The notes beneath the pieces are model-generated. The model was not told where the DNA came from. It worked only from the letters and a program-made list of their open reading frames with translations, and did not search any database. Shown piece after piece: positions 9,931 through 20,000 of a stretch of 26,273 nt of DNA. Made by a program: the position numbers and the translations under genes. Numbering within the stretch: position 1 is the stretch's first letter; every line of letters starts with the position of its first letter. The stretch lies in the IMG/VR virus record IMGVR_UViG_3300046002_005059, positions 1-26,273 of that record, one strand, 5' to 3'. This DNA comes from a virus.

Positions 9931-11178
9931 ATGGTAAATTTTGGTTTTTCTGATAATTCATACATTAAAAATAACTTTAACACTAACACTGCTAATTCTT
10001 TAGAGGATTTAATTGTTGCTGTTAGAGTACTTAATATTATATTAGACGAAACTCATCCAAGATTTAATGAATTAGGTGGGTGGAATGCTTTGGGTACTAT
10101 AGAGTATGAATTAGTAACAAGTCCATTCTCAAGACCTATCTCTGATGCTCAAGTTATTCCAACTGCGTCACCACTTAATCCAAATATAAAAAATTATCCA
10201 TTAGTAAATGAAATAATATATTTAATTTCACTTCCCAATACAGAAATAGGTAAAACTAATGTTTCTCAAAAACAATATTATATTAATATTGTTAGTTTAT
10301 GGAATCACCCACACCACAATGCATATCCAATAAATCCAAATAATCCATTACCTGCTCAACAAAAAGATTATATACAAACAATAAACGGTAGTGTTAGACA
10401 AGTAACAGATCAATCTACTGAAATATTTTTAGGTAAAACATTTAAAGAACGTCCTAATATACATCCATTATTACCATTTGAAGGAGATATTATTCAAGAA
10501 GGTAGATGGGGGAATTCAATACGTTTAGGTAGTACTGTTAGCGGTACTCCTAATGAATGGTCAACTACTGGAGATAATGGAGATCCTATTACTATAATAA
10601 GAAATGGACAGGGTGCTCAAACTGAACAAGGATGGATTCCAATTACTGAAAATATTAAAAATAATAATACATCTATTTACTTAACAAGTACTCAAAATAT
10701 TCCAATAGCTGTTTCTAGTGATAGTTATGTAAGTTATGAGAGCTCTCCTCCTACTAATCCTAGTAAATATAATGGGGCTCAAGTTATTCTAGACTCAGGT
10801 AGATTAGTATTTAACTCATACAATGACAATATATTATTCAGCTCAGCAAATTCAATTAATTTAAATTCTCAAAAATCTGTTAATATAGATACTAAAAAAT
10901 TTATAGTCCAAGCGGATAAAATATATTTGGGTATAGAATCTTTAGCTAAAGAACCATTACTACTAGGAAATACTACTGTTGAGTTAATAAGAAACTTACT
11001 AACAGCATTAAGCCAATTAGCTGATGTATTAAAAACAGCACAAACATCTCCAACGATACCCTCTACCCCGGCTAATTTAACTTCAATAAATTTAGCTGCT
11101 GTTTTTTTATCTAGTAAATTAGAAACTTTAAATAAACAATTAGATACTTTAACTTCAAAACGTAATTTTACATTATAA
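9931..11178 (+). CDS. Baseplate hub / central spike protein, gp5-like, 415 aa
   Basis: An N-terminal OB-fold-like region contains the family segment PFEGDIIQEGRWGNSIRLGST (residues 182-202), typical of the T4 gp5 N-domain. From about 280 to 335 short beta repeats (AQVILDSGRLVFNS, INLNSQKSVNIDT, FIVQADKIYLG) resemble the triple-stranded beta-helix of the spike. The C-terminus (345-415) is helical. T4 gp5 has a lysozyme domain between the OB-fold and beta-helix; nothing here resembles its catalytic Glu-Asp-Thr set, so this spike probably has no lysozyme. In the baseplate it would form the membrane-piercing hub. It abuts the upstream gene and is one base from the next. Confidence 0.8.
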   Translation: MVNFGFSDNSYIKNNFNTNTANSLEDLIVAVRVLNIILDETHPRFNELGGWNALGTIEYELVTSPFSRPISDAQVIPTASPLNPNIKNYPLVNEIIYLISLPNTEIGKTNVSQKQYYINIVSLWNHPHHNAYPINPNNPLPAQQKDYIQTINGSVRQVTDQSTEIFLGKTFKERPNIHPLLPFEGDIIQEGRWGNSIRLGSTVSGTPNEWSTTGDNGDPITIIRNGQGAQTEQGWIPITENIKNNNTSIYLTSTQNIPIAVSSDSYVSYESSPPTNPSKYNGAQVILDSGRLVFNSYNDNILFSSANSINLNSQKSVNIDTKKFIVQADKIYLGIESLAKEPLLLGNTTVELIRNLLTALSQLADVLKTAQTSPTIPSTPANLTSINLAAVFLSSKLETLNKQLDTLTSKRNFTL

Positions 11179-11179
11179 C

Positions 11180-12025
11180 ATGGCTGAAATTCCACCAATA
11201 AAAATACCCACTGGGGATATATTATCTAAAAAAGATAATGTGTTTGGTGAAAAATCTGGAGTGGACTTGACAAAGAGTGTTAATTTAAATTCTAATCCTT
11301 TTCAAATATCTGGATTATTTTTAGGAGAAAAATTTATTGATGTCTCACCAGATTCATCATTATATGCTAATACAGCTGGGTGGAATGCATTTCAAAATTT
11401 TTTAACCGCAAAAGGAATAGTTAAAGATCCATCTAATAATTCTGAAGAGAATAAAAAATTAGCAAATGAATTAATAATAGAATTTAATTCAGGAACAGCT
11501 AAAATTAATGAAAAAACATTTGATCATGTGGTAAAATATCCTTTTAATAAGATTACAACTAAACAAATTATATTCGCACAAACATATCATAAAATAGTAG
11601 ACCCCAAAGTACAGATAGATGGGTGGGTGGGAAGTCAAACTTCCCAATTAAGATATCCTACGATTTTAGGAGCATACACACCAACACCTGGTGATGCTAC
11701 CATGCCTGCTAAAAAAACAGGTTTCATTCCAATAATTTGGGGTAATAAAAGATTTGTTACTAAAATAGAGGATCAAATTACAAATTCTAAAAATACTAAA
11801 ACACAATTACCACCTAAATCATTATGGATTATATATGATGAAAATCTTCATAAAGCAACTTTAGATCTTACACGCATAGGTAAAGAATGGTATCTTTTAG
11901 ATCAATCTCTTGAAATTACTAAATCTGCATCTCAATTAAATATAATAACAGCACAAACCAATAAAATAAAAGAAAATTTTAAAACTCAATCAAGTATTAT
12001 AAATTCTATTTTGCCTAAAGGATAA
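11180..12025 (+). CDS. Unknown tail/baseplate-block protein, 281 aa
   Basis: A 281-residue soluble protein. Residues 136-160 (YHKIVDPKVQIDGWVGSQTSQLRYP) contain DGWVGSQT, recalling the DGxxGxxT signature of peptidoglycan-binding domains, and the preceding helix (residues 60-110) would fit, but the match is partial. The C-terminal third is helical and ends with a likely coiled segment. It starts one base after the gp5-like stop, so it is presumably part of the hub or its cargo; it might supply the cell-wall contact that the gp5-like protein lacks. That is inference. Confidence 0.7.
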   Translation: MAEIPPIKIPTGDILSKKDNVFGEKSGVDLTKSVNLNSNPFQISGLFLGEKFIDVSPDSSLYANTAGWNAFQNFLTAKGIVKDPSNNSEENKKLANELIIEFNSGTAKINEKTFDHVVKYPFNKITTKQIIFAQTYHKIVDPKVQIDGWVGSQTSQLRYPTILGAYTPTPGDATMPAKKTGFIPIIWGNKRFVTKIEDQITNSKNTKTQLPPKSLWIIYDENLHKATLDLTRIGKEWYLLDQSLEITKSASQLNIITAQTNKIKENFKTQSSIINSILPKG

Positions 12026-12032
12026 TATCAAA

Positions 12033-12875
12033 ATGACAGGAAAAGACAAAATACCTATTTTATTAGTTGAAAAGAGCCAAGACTTAATCAAACTAATACT
12101 TCCCAAAATTACAGATATAGTAATTAAAATAGGAATCGAAAATATAGGCCAACCCGATGTTAAATTACCTGACATTTGCTTACCAGCATCTGAAATAAAA
12201 CCATTAATAGACTTAAGAAACAATATAATAGATAAATTAAATTCAGTGTCTAAGACAATTGAAAATTTATCTAAACCTCTTACTCCATTAAATAAAGTAG
12301 TAAATACAACAACACAAATTTTACAAACTTTAAGTACCGCTGTAACAGTAGCACAAACCGCAATTCCTCTTCTCCCAACACCTCCACCCGGCGCCCCAAA
12401 CCCAGCAAATATAGCATTAATAGCTTTAGGTAAAATACAAGATTTAGAAAGAAAATTATTCCCTGAAATTACAAAAACAAAAAACTCAATAAATAATATT
12501 ACAGACGCGGTAGATCATGTAAATTTAATTATATCCAAAATATTAAATATATTAAATTCAATAGATAAATACCTAATAAAGTGTAAACCAACTGACTCTC
12601 CTGATTTAGTATCATTAAATACTTATTTAACTACAGTTGTTGATAACGCTAATAAAGTTGAAAACGCGCCAATACTTAGTGAAAATTATAAAGGATTTAT
12701 ATTAGATATAGTTGAACAACCATTTTCTTCTACTACAAAAAGATCAAAAGCCGTGGCTAAAAACAATAGTGGTATTATATTATTACAAACATCCTTATCA
12801 TTCACATCAACACCACAAGTTTTAATTGAAGAACTTAAACTAATAATCGACAAAAATAATTTAAGAGCTGACTAA
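12033..12875 (+). CDS. Coiled-coil tail protein, 280 aa
   Basis: The N-terminal two thirds are helical with long Ile/Leu/Asn-rich segments (about 1-110 and 125-195) around a Pro-rich turn (LPTPPPGAPNP, about 114-124), suggesting an elongated coiled coil. The last 60 residues (YKGFILDIVEQ ... RSKAVAKNNSGIILLQTSLSFTS ... LIEELKLIID) form a compact alpha-beta module that I remember at the C-terminus of structural proteins in other large myoviruses. The name and exact place in the virion are not known to me. It follows the 281-aa gene by 7 nt and belongs to the baseplate operon. Confidence 0.72.
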   Translation: MTGKDKIPILLVEKSQDLIKLILPKITDIVIKIGIENIGQPDVKLPDICLPASEIKPLIDLRNNIIDKLNSVSKTIENLSKPLTPLNKVVNTTTQILQTLSTAVTVAQTAIPLLPTPPPGAPNPANIALIALGKIQDLERKLFPEITKTKNSINNITDAVDHVNLIISKILNILNSIDKYLIKCKPTDSPDLVSLNTYLTTVVDNANKVENAPILSENYKGFILDIVEQPFSSTTKRSKAVAKNNSGIILLQTSLSFTSTPQVLIEELKLIIDKNNLRAD

Positions 12876-12892
12876 TTTAATATTTATAACAA

Positions 12893-13252
12893 ATGAAACC
12901 ATCAGAATTAAAAAATTTAATAAAAACAGCCATGAAAGAGGCAATCCAAGAAGAATTAAAAGATATTTTATTGGAGGCAGTACGTAGTAATAAACAACCG
13001 ATTACTGAATCTTACCGAGTTAGTGATGATAGAACATTAAGTTTTAATACTAATGCTATTCCTCACCAACCAACTCCTTCACCAGTAAACGGTAGAAAAG
13101 CATATATGGATATATTAGGTGAAATGTCTCAACCATCCAAATCTGGTTTTGAAGGAGAATTTAAAGTACCAAGTAATATAGACCCGGTAAATGGAATATT
13201 ACCTGATGGGCAACTTGGTTTAGATGCTATAATGAATTTAATTAAGAAATAG
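12893..13252 (+). CDS. Unknown structural-block protein with ELxxLI helix, 119 aa
   Basis: The N-terminus is an amphipathic helix (MKPSELKNLIKTAMKEAIQEELKDILLEAV), followed by a low-complexity Pro/Ser/Asn region (about 40-100) and a short C-terminal helix (LGLDAIMNLIKK). The start resembles that of the 5087 protein. ATATTTATAA at 12880-12889 precedes the ATG by a few bases. The stop codon TAG shares its G with the GTG start of the gp25-like gene, so translation is coupled. It may be an assembly chaperone or a tail-tip connector; no family is recognised. Confidence 0.7.
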   Translation: MKPSELKNLIKTAMKEAIQEELKDILLEAVRSNKQPITESYRVSDDRTLSFNTNAIPHQPTPSPVNGRKAYMDILGEMSQPSKSGFEGEFKVPSNIDPVNGILPDGQLGLDAIMNLIKK

Positions 13253-13659
13253 TGGCATTCGGAGCGAAAAAGATATTCCCAATTGATACAAGACCTGGAA
13301 CGGCTGTAGGGGTTTCTATTCCTTTCAATTCACCATCTGTATTTTTTTCAACATTTACTACAAAGGATGCTATACGAAATAATTTACTAAATTTTTTTCT
13401 AACAAATAAAACAGAAAGATACTTAAACAATCAATTCGGGGCTGACTTAAGAGCATTTATATTTGAACAAATAACTTCAGACAATGTTAGTTTCTTAAAA
13501 GAAAATATCCAATCATTAATAAGTCAATATTTTCCTAATATAAAAGTAGAAAATTTAGAAATCTTAGAATATCCTGATAGTAATGAAATAAATGTACAAT
13601 TAACATATAGTATAATTAATACTGGATTAACAGATCAAGTTCAAATAACATTCGCATAA
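13252..13659 (+). CDS. Baseplate wedge protein gp25 (GPW/gp25 family), 135 aa
   Basis: A clear GPW/gp25 family protein of normal size (T4 gp25: 132 aa). Residues 36-72 carry the family core: a helix (TTKDAIRNNLLNFFLTN) and TERYLNNQFGADLRAFIFE, close to the usual GER...P.FG.DL..F.FE. The C-terminus is a beta sheet (INVQLTYSIINTGLTDQVQITF). gp25 joins the sheath to the baseplate wedge and is part of the conserved core of contractile machines. The start is GTG, overlapping the previous TAG stop. Its TAA overlaps the ATG of gp6 (TAATG). Confidence 0.93.
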   Translation: MAFGAKKIFPIDTRPGTAVGVSIPFNSPSVFFSTFTTKDAIRNNLLNFFLTNKTERYLNNQFGADLRAFIFEQITSDNVSFLKENIQSLISQYFPNIKVENLEILEYPDSNEINVQLTYSIINTGLTDQVQITFA

Positions 13660-15509
13660 TGGCAGCAAATAAAAATATAAAATATATAAATAAAGATTTT
13701 AGTGAACTTAGAGCTAGTCTAATTGACTATACTAAAACTTACTTCCCAACCACATACAATGATTTTAGTCCTGCCTCACCGGGTATGATGTTTATGGAAA
13801 TGTCAGCGTATGTAGGTGATGTTTTATCATTTTATTTAGATAATCAAGTACAAGAAAATTACTTACAATTTGCTAGACAATCAAATAATTTATTTGAATT
13901 AGCATATATGTTTGGTTATAAACCAAATGTAACAGGTATAGCGATTACTAATATAGATTTTTATCAAAAAGTACCATCTAAATTATCAGGTTCAACATAT
14001 ATTCCTGATTTTGACTACACTTTATTAGTTGGTGGAAATTCTAATATAACTACAGAAAATGGAATATCGTTTTTAATTAACGACCCTGTAGACTTCTCAG
14101 TATCTAGTTCTACGGATCCAACATCTATTTCAATTTATGAAATATCTAATAACAATCCAACATATTTTTTATTAAAGAAAACTCGTAAATCTATTTCATC
14201 TACAATTAATACTAAAACATTTTCATTTGGATCTCCTGTTAAATTTTCAACAGTTGAAATAAATACTCCAAATATAGTAGGAATATTAGATTGTGTTGAT
14301 ACTGAAGGAAATAAATGGTATGAAGTAGATTATTTAGGACAAGAAATGGTTTTTGATTCTATCAAGAATATAAATGTTAACGATCCTAATTTATCTCAAT
14401 ATAAGGGAGACGCTCCATATTTATTAAAATTAAAGAAAATTCAACGTAGATTTGCTTCTCGTTTTAAAAACTCAACCACACTACAAATCCAATTTGGCTC
14501 AGGAACAACATCTGATGCAGATGAAACTATAGTCCCTAATTTAGATAATGTGGGTATAGGTTTACCATTTGAACAAAATAAGTTAACAACAGCATATGCA
14601 CCATCAAATTTCTTATTTACAGATACTTATGGTATCGCACCTTCAAATACAACTTTAACAATTAGATATTTAACAGGAGGTGGAGTTTCAGCTAATGTAA
14701 CTTCAAATTCATTAACTAAACTAAATGGTACAGTAAATTTTATAAATACAAATTTAAATAGTACAACGGCTAATGATATTTTCGCTTCATTAGCAGTTAC
14801 AAATCCAGAAGCAGCAAGTGGAGGAGGAGATGGAGATACAATAGAAGAAATTAGACAAAACTCATCTGCTAATTTTGCTAGTCAATTAAGAAATGTAACA
14901 CAAGATGATTATTTAGTAAGAGCATTAAGTATGCCATCTAAATATGGAAACATAGCTAAAGCGTTTGCTCAACCAACTAGAGCACAAGACACATCATCTG
15001 GAGAATCAGTTGGTGTATTAGATTTATATGTTTTAACGGTTGATATTGATAGTAAATTAAATAATGCTTCATTAGCTTTAAAACAAAATTTATCTACTTA
15101 TCTTTCTTTATATAGAATGATAAACGATTCTATTAATATTAAAGATGCTTTTGTAATTAATATTGGAGTTAATTTTGATATAATTATATTACCTAACTTT
15201 AATAGTAATGAAGTTTTAACTAGATGTATTACTGCATTACAATCATATTTTGCAATTAATAATTGGCAAATTAATCAACCTATTATATTAAGAGAACTTT
15301 ATATTCTTTTAGATAAAATAGAAGGTGTCCAAACTGTTAAAACAATTGATATAAAAAATTTAACAGGAACAAATTTAGGCTATTCAGCTTATGCTTACGA
15401 CGTCTCAGGAGCAACTAAAAATAATGTGGTTTACCCATCACTAGATCCTATGATTTTCGAAGTAAAATTTCCTAGTATAGATATTTTAGGAAGGGTCTCT
15501 AATCTTTAA
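13659..15509 (+). CDS. Baseplate wedge protein gp6-like, 616 aa
   Basis: T4 gp6 and phage P2 gpJ belong to the same family; they form the ring that holds the baseplate together. The N-terminus has the typical segment SPASPGMMFMEMSAYVGDVLSFYLDNQ (residues 38-64). The middle is a beta domain (about 90-370). Residues 385-440 contain the gpJ-type signature (GGGDGDTIEEIRQNS ... FASQLRNVTQDDYLVRAL). The C-terminal helices complete the fold. At 616 aa it is slightly shorter than T4 gp6 (660 aa). Its ATG overlaps the gp25 stop, as expected for wedge components made in fixed ratio. Confidence 0.93.
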   Translation: MAANKNIKYINKDFSELRASLIDYTKTYFPTTYNDFSPASPGMMFMEMSAYVGDVLSFYLDNQVQENYLQFARQSNNLFELAYMFGYKPNVTGIAITNIDFYQKVPSKLSGSTYIPDFDYTLLVGGNSNITTENGISFLINDPVDFSVSSSTDPTSISIYEISNNNPTYFLLKKTRKSISSTINTKTFSFGSPVKFSTVEINTPNIVGILDCVDTEGNKWYEVDYLGQEMVFDSIKNINVNDPNLSQYKGDAPYLLKLKKIQRRFASRFKNSTTLQIQFGSGTTSDADETIVPNLDNVGIGLPFEQNKLTTAYAPSNFLFTDTYGIAPSNTTLTIRYLTGGGVSANVTSNSLTKLNGTVNFINTNLNSTTANDIFASLAVTNPEAASGGGDGDTIEEIRQNSSANFASQLRNVTQDDYLVRALSMPSKYGNIAKAFAQPTRAQDTSSGESVGVLDLYVLTVDIDSKLNNASLALKQNLSTYLSLYRMINDSINIKDAFVINIGVNFDIIILPNFNSNEVLTRCITALQSYFAINNWQINQPIILRELYILLDKIEGVQTVKTIDIKNLTGTNLGYSAYAYDVSGATKNNVVYPSLDPMIFEVKFPSIDILGRVSNL

Positions 15510-15523
15510 GACAGAGTAAATAA

Positions 15524-15531
15524 TATAAATA
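15524..15531 (+). promoter_or_regulatory. Candidate T4-like late promoter
   Basis: TATAAATA lies 15 nt before ATG 15547, in one of the few intergenic gaps of the structural block. It exactly matches the T4 late core. Confidence 0.45.
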
Positions 15532-15546
15532 AAATTTTAAACTAAT

Positions 15547-16653
15547 ATGGCTGTTTATAAAATATTCCCAACACAAGATACAACATTATACTCCATCTAT
15601 CCTGAAATGAATACTGGATTAGATGAAATTTTAGAAGCTTCTTTAGAAGTGGGGAACATAGGCACACCTGCTCCTCAAGCAAGTCGTTTTCTTATACAAT
15701 TTGACTCAGATGAAGTAACAAATGTAATAGACAATAAAATTTCAGGTTCACAATGGCAATCAAATTTAAAATGCTTTGTTGCTAATGTTACAGCTTTGAA
15801 TTCAACTACTACTGTAGAAGCATATGCTGTTTCTCAATCCTGGAATATGGGTACAGGTAGATTTGAATATGTCCCTCAAGTACAAAATGGAGCAAGTTGG
15901 GTTTGGAAAGATTCTCAAGGTGGAAATGCTTGGACTGATGGAACATTTAATATAGATACAACTGGATCTTATTCTTCATCAGTAGCTGTAGGTGGAGGTA
16001 CTTGGTATACAACATACTCTGGTTCTCAAACATTTAATTATTATACAGATAAAGATATAAATATTGATACTACAAACATTGTATCTGAATGGTATAGTAG
16101 TTCAATAGACAATAATGGATTTATTGTTAAACAAAAAGACGAATTTATAGATAATGAAAATCTTCAACCTAAAATGAAGTATTTTTCTATTGATACACAT
16201 ACTATCTATCCTCCATGTTTGGAATTTAAATGGATAGATGCTACTTTTGATACTGGTTCATCCACTTTACCTACAATTAATACTCAACCATTTGTAGTTA
16301 CTATAGGAGACAACTCAGGATATTTTTACCCTGAAAGCGTAAATAAATTTAGAGTATATTCAAGACCAGAATACCCAGCAAGAGTATTTGCAACCGCGTC
16401 TTATTTTACTCAAAATTCATATCTACCTACAGAATCTTATTATGCAATAAAAGATTTAGACACAGATGAATATGTAGTAGATTTTGATACAACTTATACT
16501 CAATTGAGTATAGATGATATTAGTAGTAATTTTACATTATATATGGGAGGTTTACAAACAGAAAGATATTATAAAATATTAATCCAAACCACAGTAAATG
16601 GAAGTGTAGTAATATTAGATAATAGTTATCATTTTAAAATAATTAATGGGTAA
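15547..16653 (+). CDS. Baseplate-block protein with DNRLRE-like beta domain, 368 aa
   Basis: Residues about 1-195 resemble the DNRLRE beta-sandwich seen in surface-associated carbohydrate-binding proteins: IFPTQDTTLYSIYPEMNTG, a FLIQFD strand, a segment like VEAYAVSQSWNMGTGRFEY, then aromatic turns (GASWVWKD, GGGTWY). The C-terminal part (about 240-368) is another beta domain rich in Tyr and Thr. In this operon position T4 has gp7, gp8 and gp9-12, so this is probably a wedge or peripheral baseplate component, possibly contacting the host surface. The DNRLRE match is by eye. Its TAA overlaps the next ATG. Confidence 0.7.
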   Translation: MAVYKIFPTQDTTLYSIYPEMNTGLDEILEASLEVGNIGTPAPQASRFLIQFDSDEVTNVIDNKISGSQWQSNLKCFVANVTALNSTTTVEAYAVSQSWNMGTGRFEYVPQVQNGASWVWKDSQGGNAWTDGTFNIDTTGSYSSSVAVGGGTWYTTYSGSQTFNYYTDKDINIDTTNIVSEWYSSSIDNNGFIVKQKDEFIDNENLQPKMKYFSIDTHTIYPPCLEFKWIDATFDTGSSTLPTINTQPFVVTIGDNSGYFYPESVNKFRVYSRPEYPARVFATASYFTQNSYLPTESYYAIKDLDTDEYVVDFDTTYTQLSIDDISSNFTLYMGGLQTERYYKILIQTTVNGSVVILDNSYHFKIING

Positions 16654-17006
16654 TGGAAGAGTTAAATTTAAATAAAAAAGTATATGCCAAAAATCAATAC
16701 GAAAAAGTTATTGACACTAACTTTACTCAATTAGCTACTTCCCCAACTATAGAAAATACTGTAATACCTCCATCTAATGATGTGTTAATATCAGAATTTT
16801 TTCAAAACTATAATGATCTATTTTTTAATATACCTAAACTTGGAGTTATAAATTCTCATGAGTATCTTATTAAAACAAGTATAGATTATATTGGATCAGA
16901 TGTAATAAATAATGATATTCAAGCATTGATTGAAGAAATAAACCAATTACAACAACAAAACTTAGATTTAAATCAACAATTAGTAGACTCACAACTTCCT
17001 AAATAA
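16653..17006 (+). CDS. Small structural-block protein, 117 aa
   Basis: A 117-residue protein with an extended N-terminal half and a C-terminal coiled coil (about residues 88-117, INQLQQQNLDLNQQLVDSQ). It starts at the A of the previous stop (TAATG) and its own TAA overlaps the ATG of the large gp7-like gene in the same way, so it is tied tightly to both. It may be a linker or assembly partner in the wedge. No family recognised. Confidence 0.75.
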   Translation: MEELNLNKKVYAKNQYEKVIDTNFTQLATSPTIENTVIPPSNDVLISEFFQNYNDLFFNIPKLGVINSHEYLIKTSIDYIGSDVINNDIQALIEEINQLQQQNLDLNQQLVDSQLPK

Positions 17007-20000
17007 TGGATAAAATAGTTAATATTCAAAATATCAACCCAACTAATTTTCAATTACAAAGTTATTCATCAGCAGACGAATCTCTTATATTGAATACTAC
17101 AACTAATATTACTTTTGATCCAACCCAAGATTATATAGAATATTTAATCTTAGATCTAAATAAAAATATATTATTTAGTAATACCGCTGGATATCCTAAT
17201 TATAGAATTCAAGATACTGTTGTAAAAATAGATCCTCAAATCGATTTAGAAATACAGGGTTTCAATGAAGGTCAGTATTATACAATATATAATTTCTTTA
17301 AAAGAAAACTTTCTTCATCCCCAAATAGTACTTTATATATTCAAGATATAAGTACAGATAGAACTGAGTTAAGATTAAATACTACAGCGATATCTAATTT
17401 AGAATTAATAAATCTAACAAACGAATTTACAACAGAAATATCTTTATCACCATATCAATATGTTGATTTTTATTTAAATTTTGGAGATAATAAATTATTA
17501 ATAGCTAATAATATAGCTTTAGATAATTCTATCCCAAATGATCCAACTGTTTTAATTAAATTATATGAACCATTACCTGTTGATTTTAACATTCAATCTC
17601 AATGTTGGGTTGTAGAACAAGTAGCGGAATCTAAAGCATACCAAATTGAATTAACTACTGTATTTAATTTTACTGAACAATTAAATTATATTGGTAGTCC
17701 AAATTTTAATTTAGATGTACAAGATCAAATTAACAATTCTACGGCATATGCTAATAAAACAACTTTAAGCCAAAACTCATCAGTAGTAGGTTCAGGTAGT
17801 TTATTATATCAAATTAATAGTATATTAGCAGACAAAGGAATAGAAATTAATGTAGACTACTCAGAGTATTCTAATTTTGTACATTTCTCGTCAGCACAAA
17901 CTAGACTAGAAAATTTTTACTATAAATTAGCATTAATTGAAGAATACACTGTTAGTAGTAGTTTTTCAAATCCATCGTCTTCTATTTCATCTAACTCATT
18001 TACAACAGCTAGTCAAGCAATATGGGACAATAAAATAAATGATATAATAACTCATTTTGACGGATATGAATATTACTTATATTATACATCAGAAAGCCAC
18101 GCTTGGCCTAAAACCAATTCAATAGCACCATATTTAAATTATTCAACTACTTCATCAACAGCAATAAATTGGTTTACATCCCAATCATACTCAGCTTCAT
18201 ATTTTGACTCAGAAAATAACAATGCTTTATTAAATGTTATACCTACATATTTAAGAGAAGATCCAAACAACGATCAATACTTTTTATTTGTTCAAATGAT
18301 TGGACAACATTTTGATAACATATGGATATATTTAAAAGATATTACTAATAAATTTGATGCAGACAATAGATTAGATTATGGTATTTCAAAAGATATTATA
18401 GCACAAGCCATTAGAGATTTAGGTGTAAAAATTTATCAAAACAATTTTTCAACTGATGACTTATATGCTGCATTTTTAGGTATTACTCCTGACGGTGGTT
18501 ATATGTTAAATACTAGTGGTGAATTAATTACTAATTATGTAACTGCTTCTGCTACAAGTTCATTAATACCTCTTAATGATATAAATGCTGAAACATATAA
18601 AAGAATTTATCATAACATTCCTTATTTACTTAAGAAAAAAGGTACTATAGAAGGTCTTAGAACATTAATTACATTATATGGTATCCCGGATACTATATTA
18701 CGAATCAATGAATATGGAGGAAAAGACAAAAATAATAGTAACGATTGGGATTACTTTCAAAACCAATTTAACTATGAATTTTACTCTACAGGTTCGGGAT
18801 ATATTACTTTTGATGTAGTAGATAATTCATATTATGGATGGGCATATTATGAAGGAGATGTTTATGGTCCTGTTAGTATAAATCCTGAAGATTCTCTTTC
18901 ATTCGAAGTAAGATTCAAAACAACAGGTATTCCTACAACGTCAAGTTTTAGTCAATCTTTAGCTTATATATCTCCAAGTTCTTCTTTAAATTTAGTTTTA
19001 GAATATACTGGTAGTGGATATGCTAGTGCATCATACGCTGGTTCAATACCAGATCTTTATAATCAATATGCAACTTTAAAATTAATTAACAATGTTACAA
19101 ATACTTCAGCTAGTGTTTATTTACCTTTCTTCGATGGAGATTGGTGGTCAGTATTAGTTACAGTAGATTCTTCATCTGTTTATACAAATAGCTTATTTGC
19201 TAAAAATAAAATATATGATGGATATGATGGCTCACAAATAGGATTTCAAGCATCTAGTAGTTTTACAAGTTCACAACATTGGATTACAATAAGTGGAAGC
19301 AATAAATTTTATCTATCTTCTCCTACTAATAGAACAATAGCAGGAAAAACATATACTCCATTCTCAGGTTCATTTCAAGAATTAAGAATGTATAACATTG
19401 CTATAAGTGAAAGTGTTTTTGATGATTATGTAATGAATCCATATTCAATTGAAGGAAATCAATTAATGGGTTCTCAGTCGTCTTTAAATTCATTAATATT
19501 TAGAGCTCCATTAGGTAGTGTTTTAGATAACGACTCTTCTACAACCAGAATTTCATTACATCCATCCTATACAACATATCCTTCTACAGGATCATGGGCA
19601 GCATCAGGAAGTTTATATTATTTAAGTGGTTCGTATTCGTTTTTAACTAATAGAGAAACAATATATTTTGATCAATTCCCAGCGGGTGTAAAAAATGCTA
19701 TTTCTGATAAAATAAAGATAGTAGATAATATTTTACCTGATGGAGATACTTTATCATCATTTATTTCTATTCAACAAAGTTTTCCTATAAGTGAAAGTTA
19801 TACAAAAGATACAAATTACTTAGAAGTAGCTTTTTCACCACAAAATGAAATAAATGACGACATAATTGCTCAATTAGGATATTTTAATATAGGAGACTAT
19901 ATAGGCGATCCGAGACAATTAATTAATACTAACGCTACTCAATACCCTGATTTTAATAAAATACGAGATATGTATTTTTCTAAATATCAAGGGAGATATG

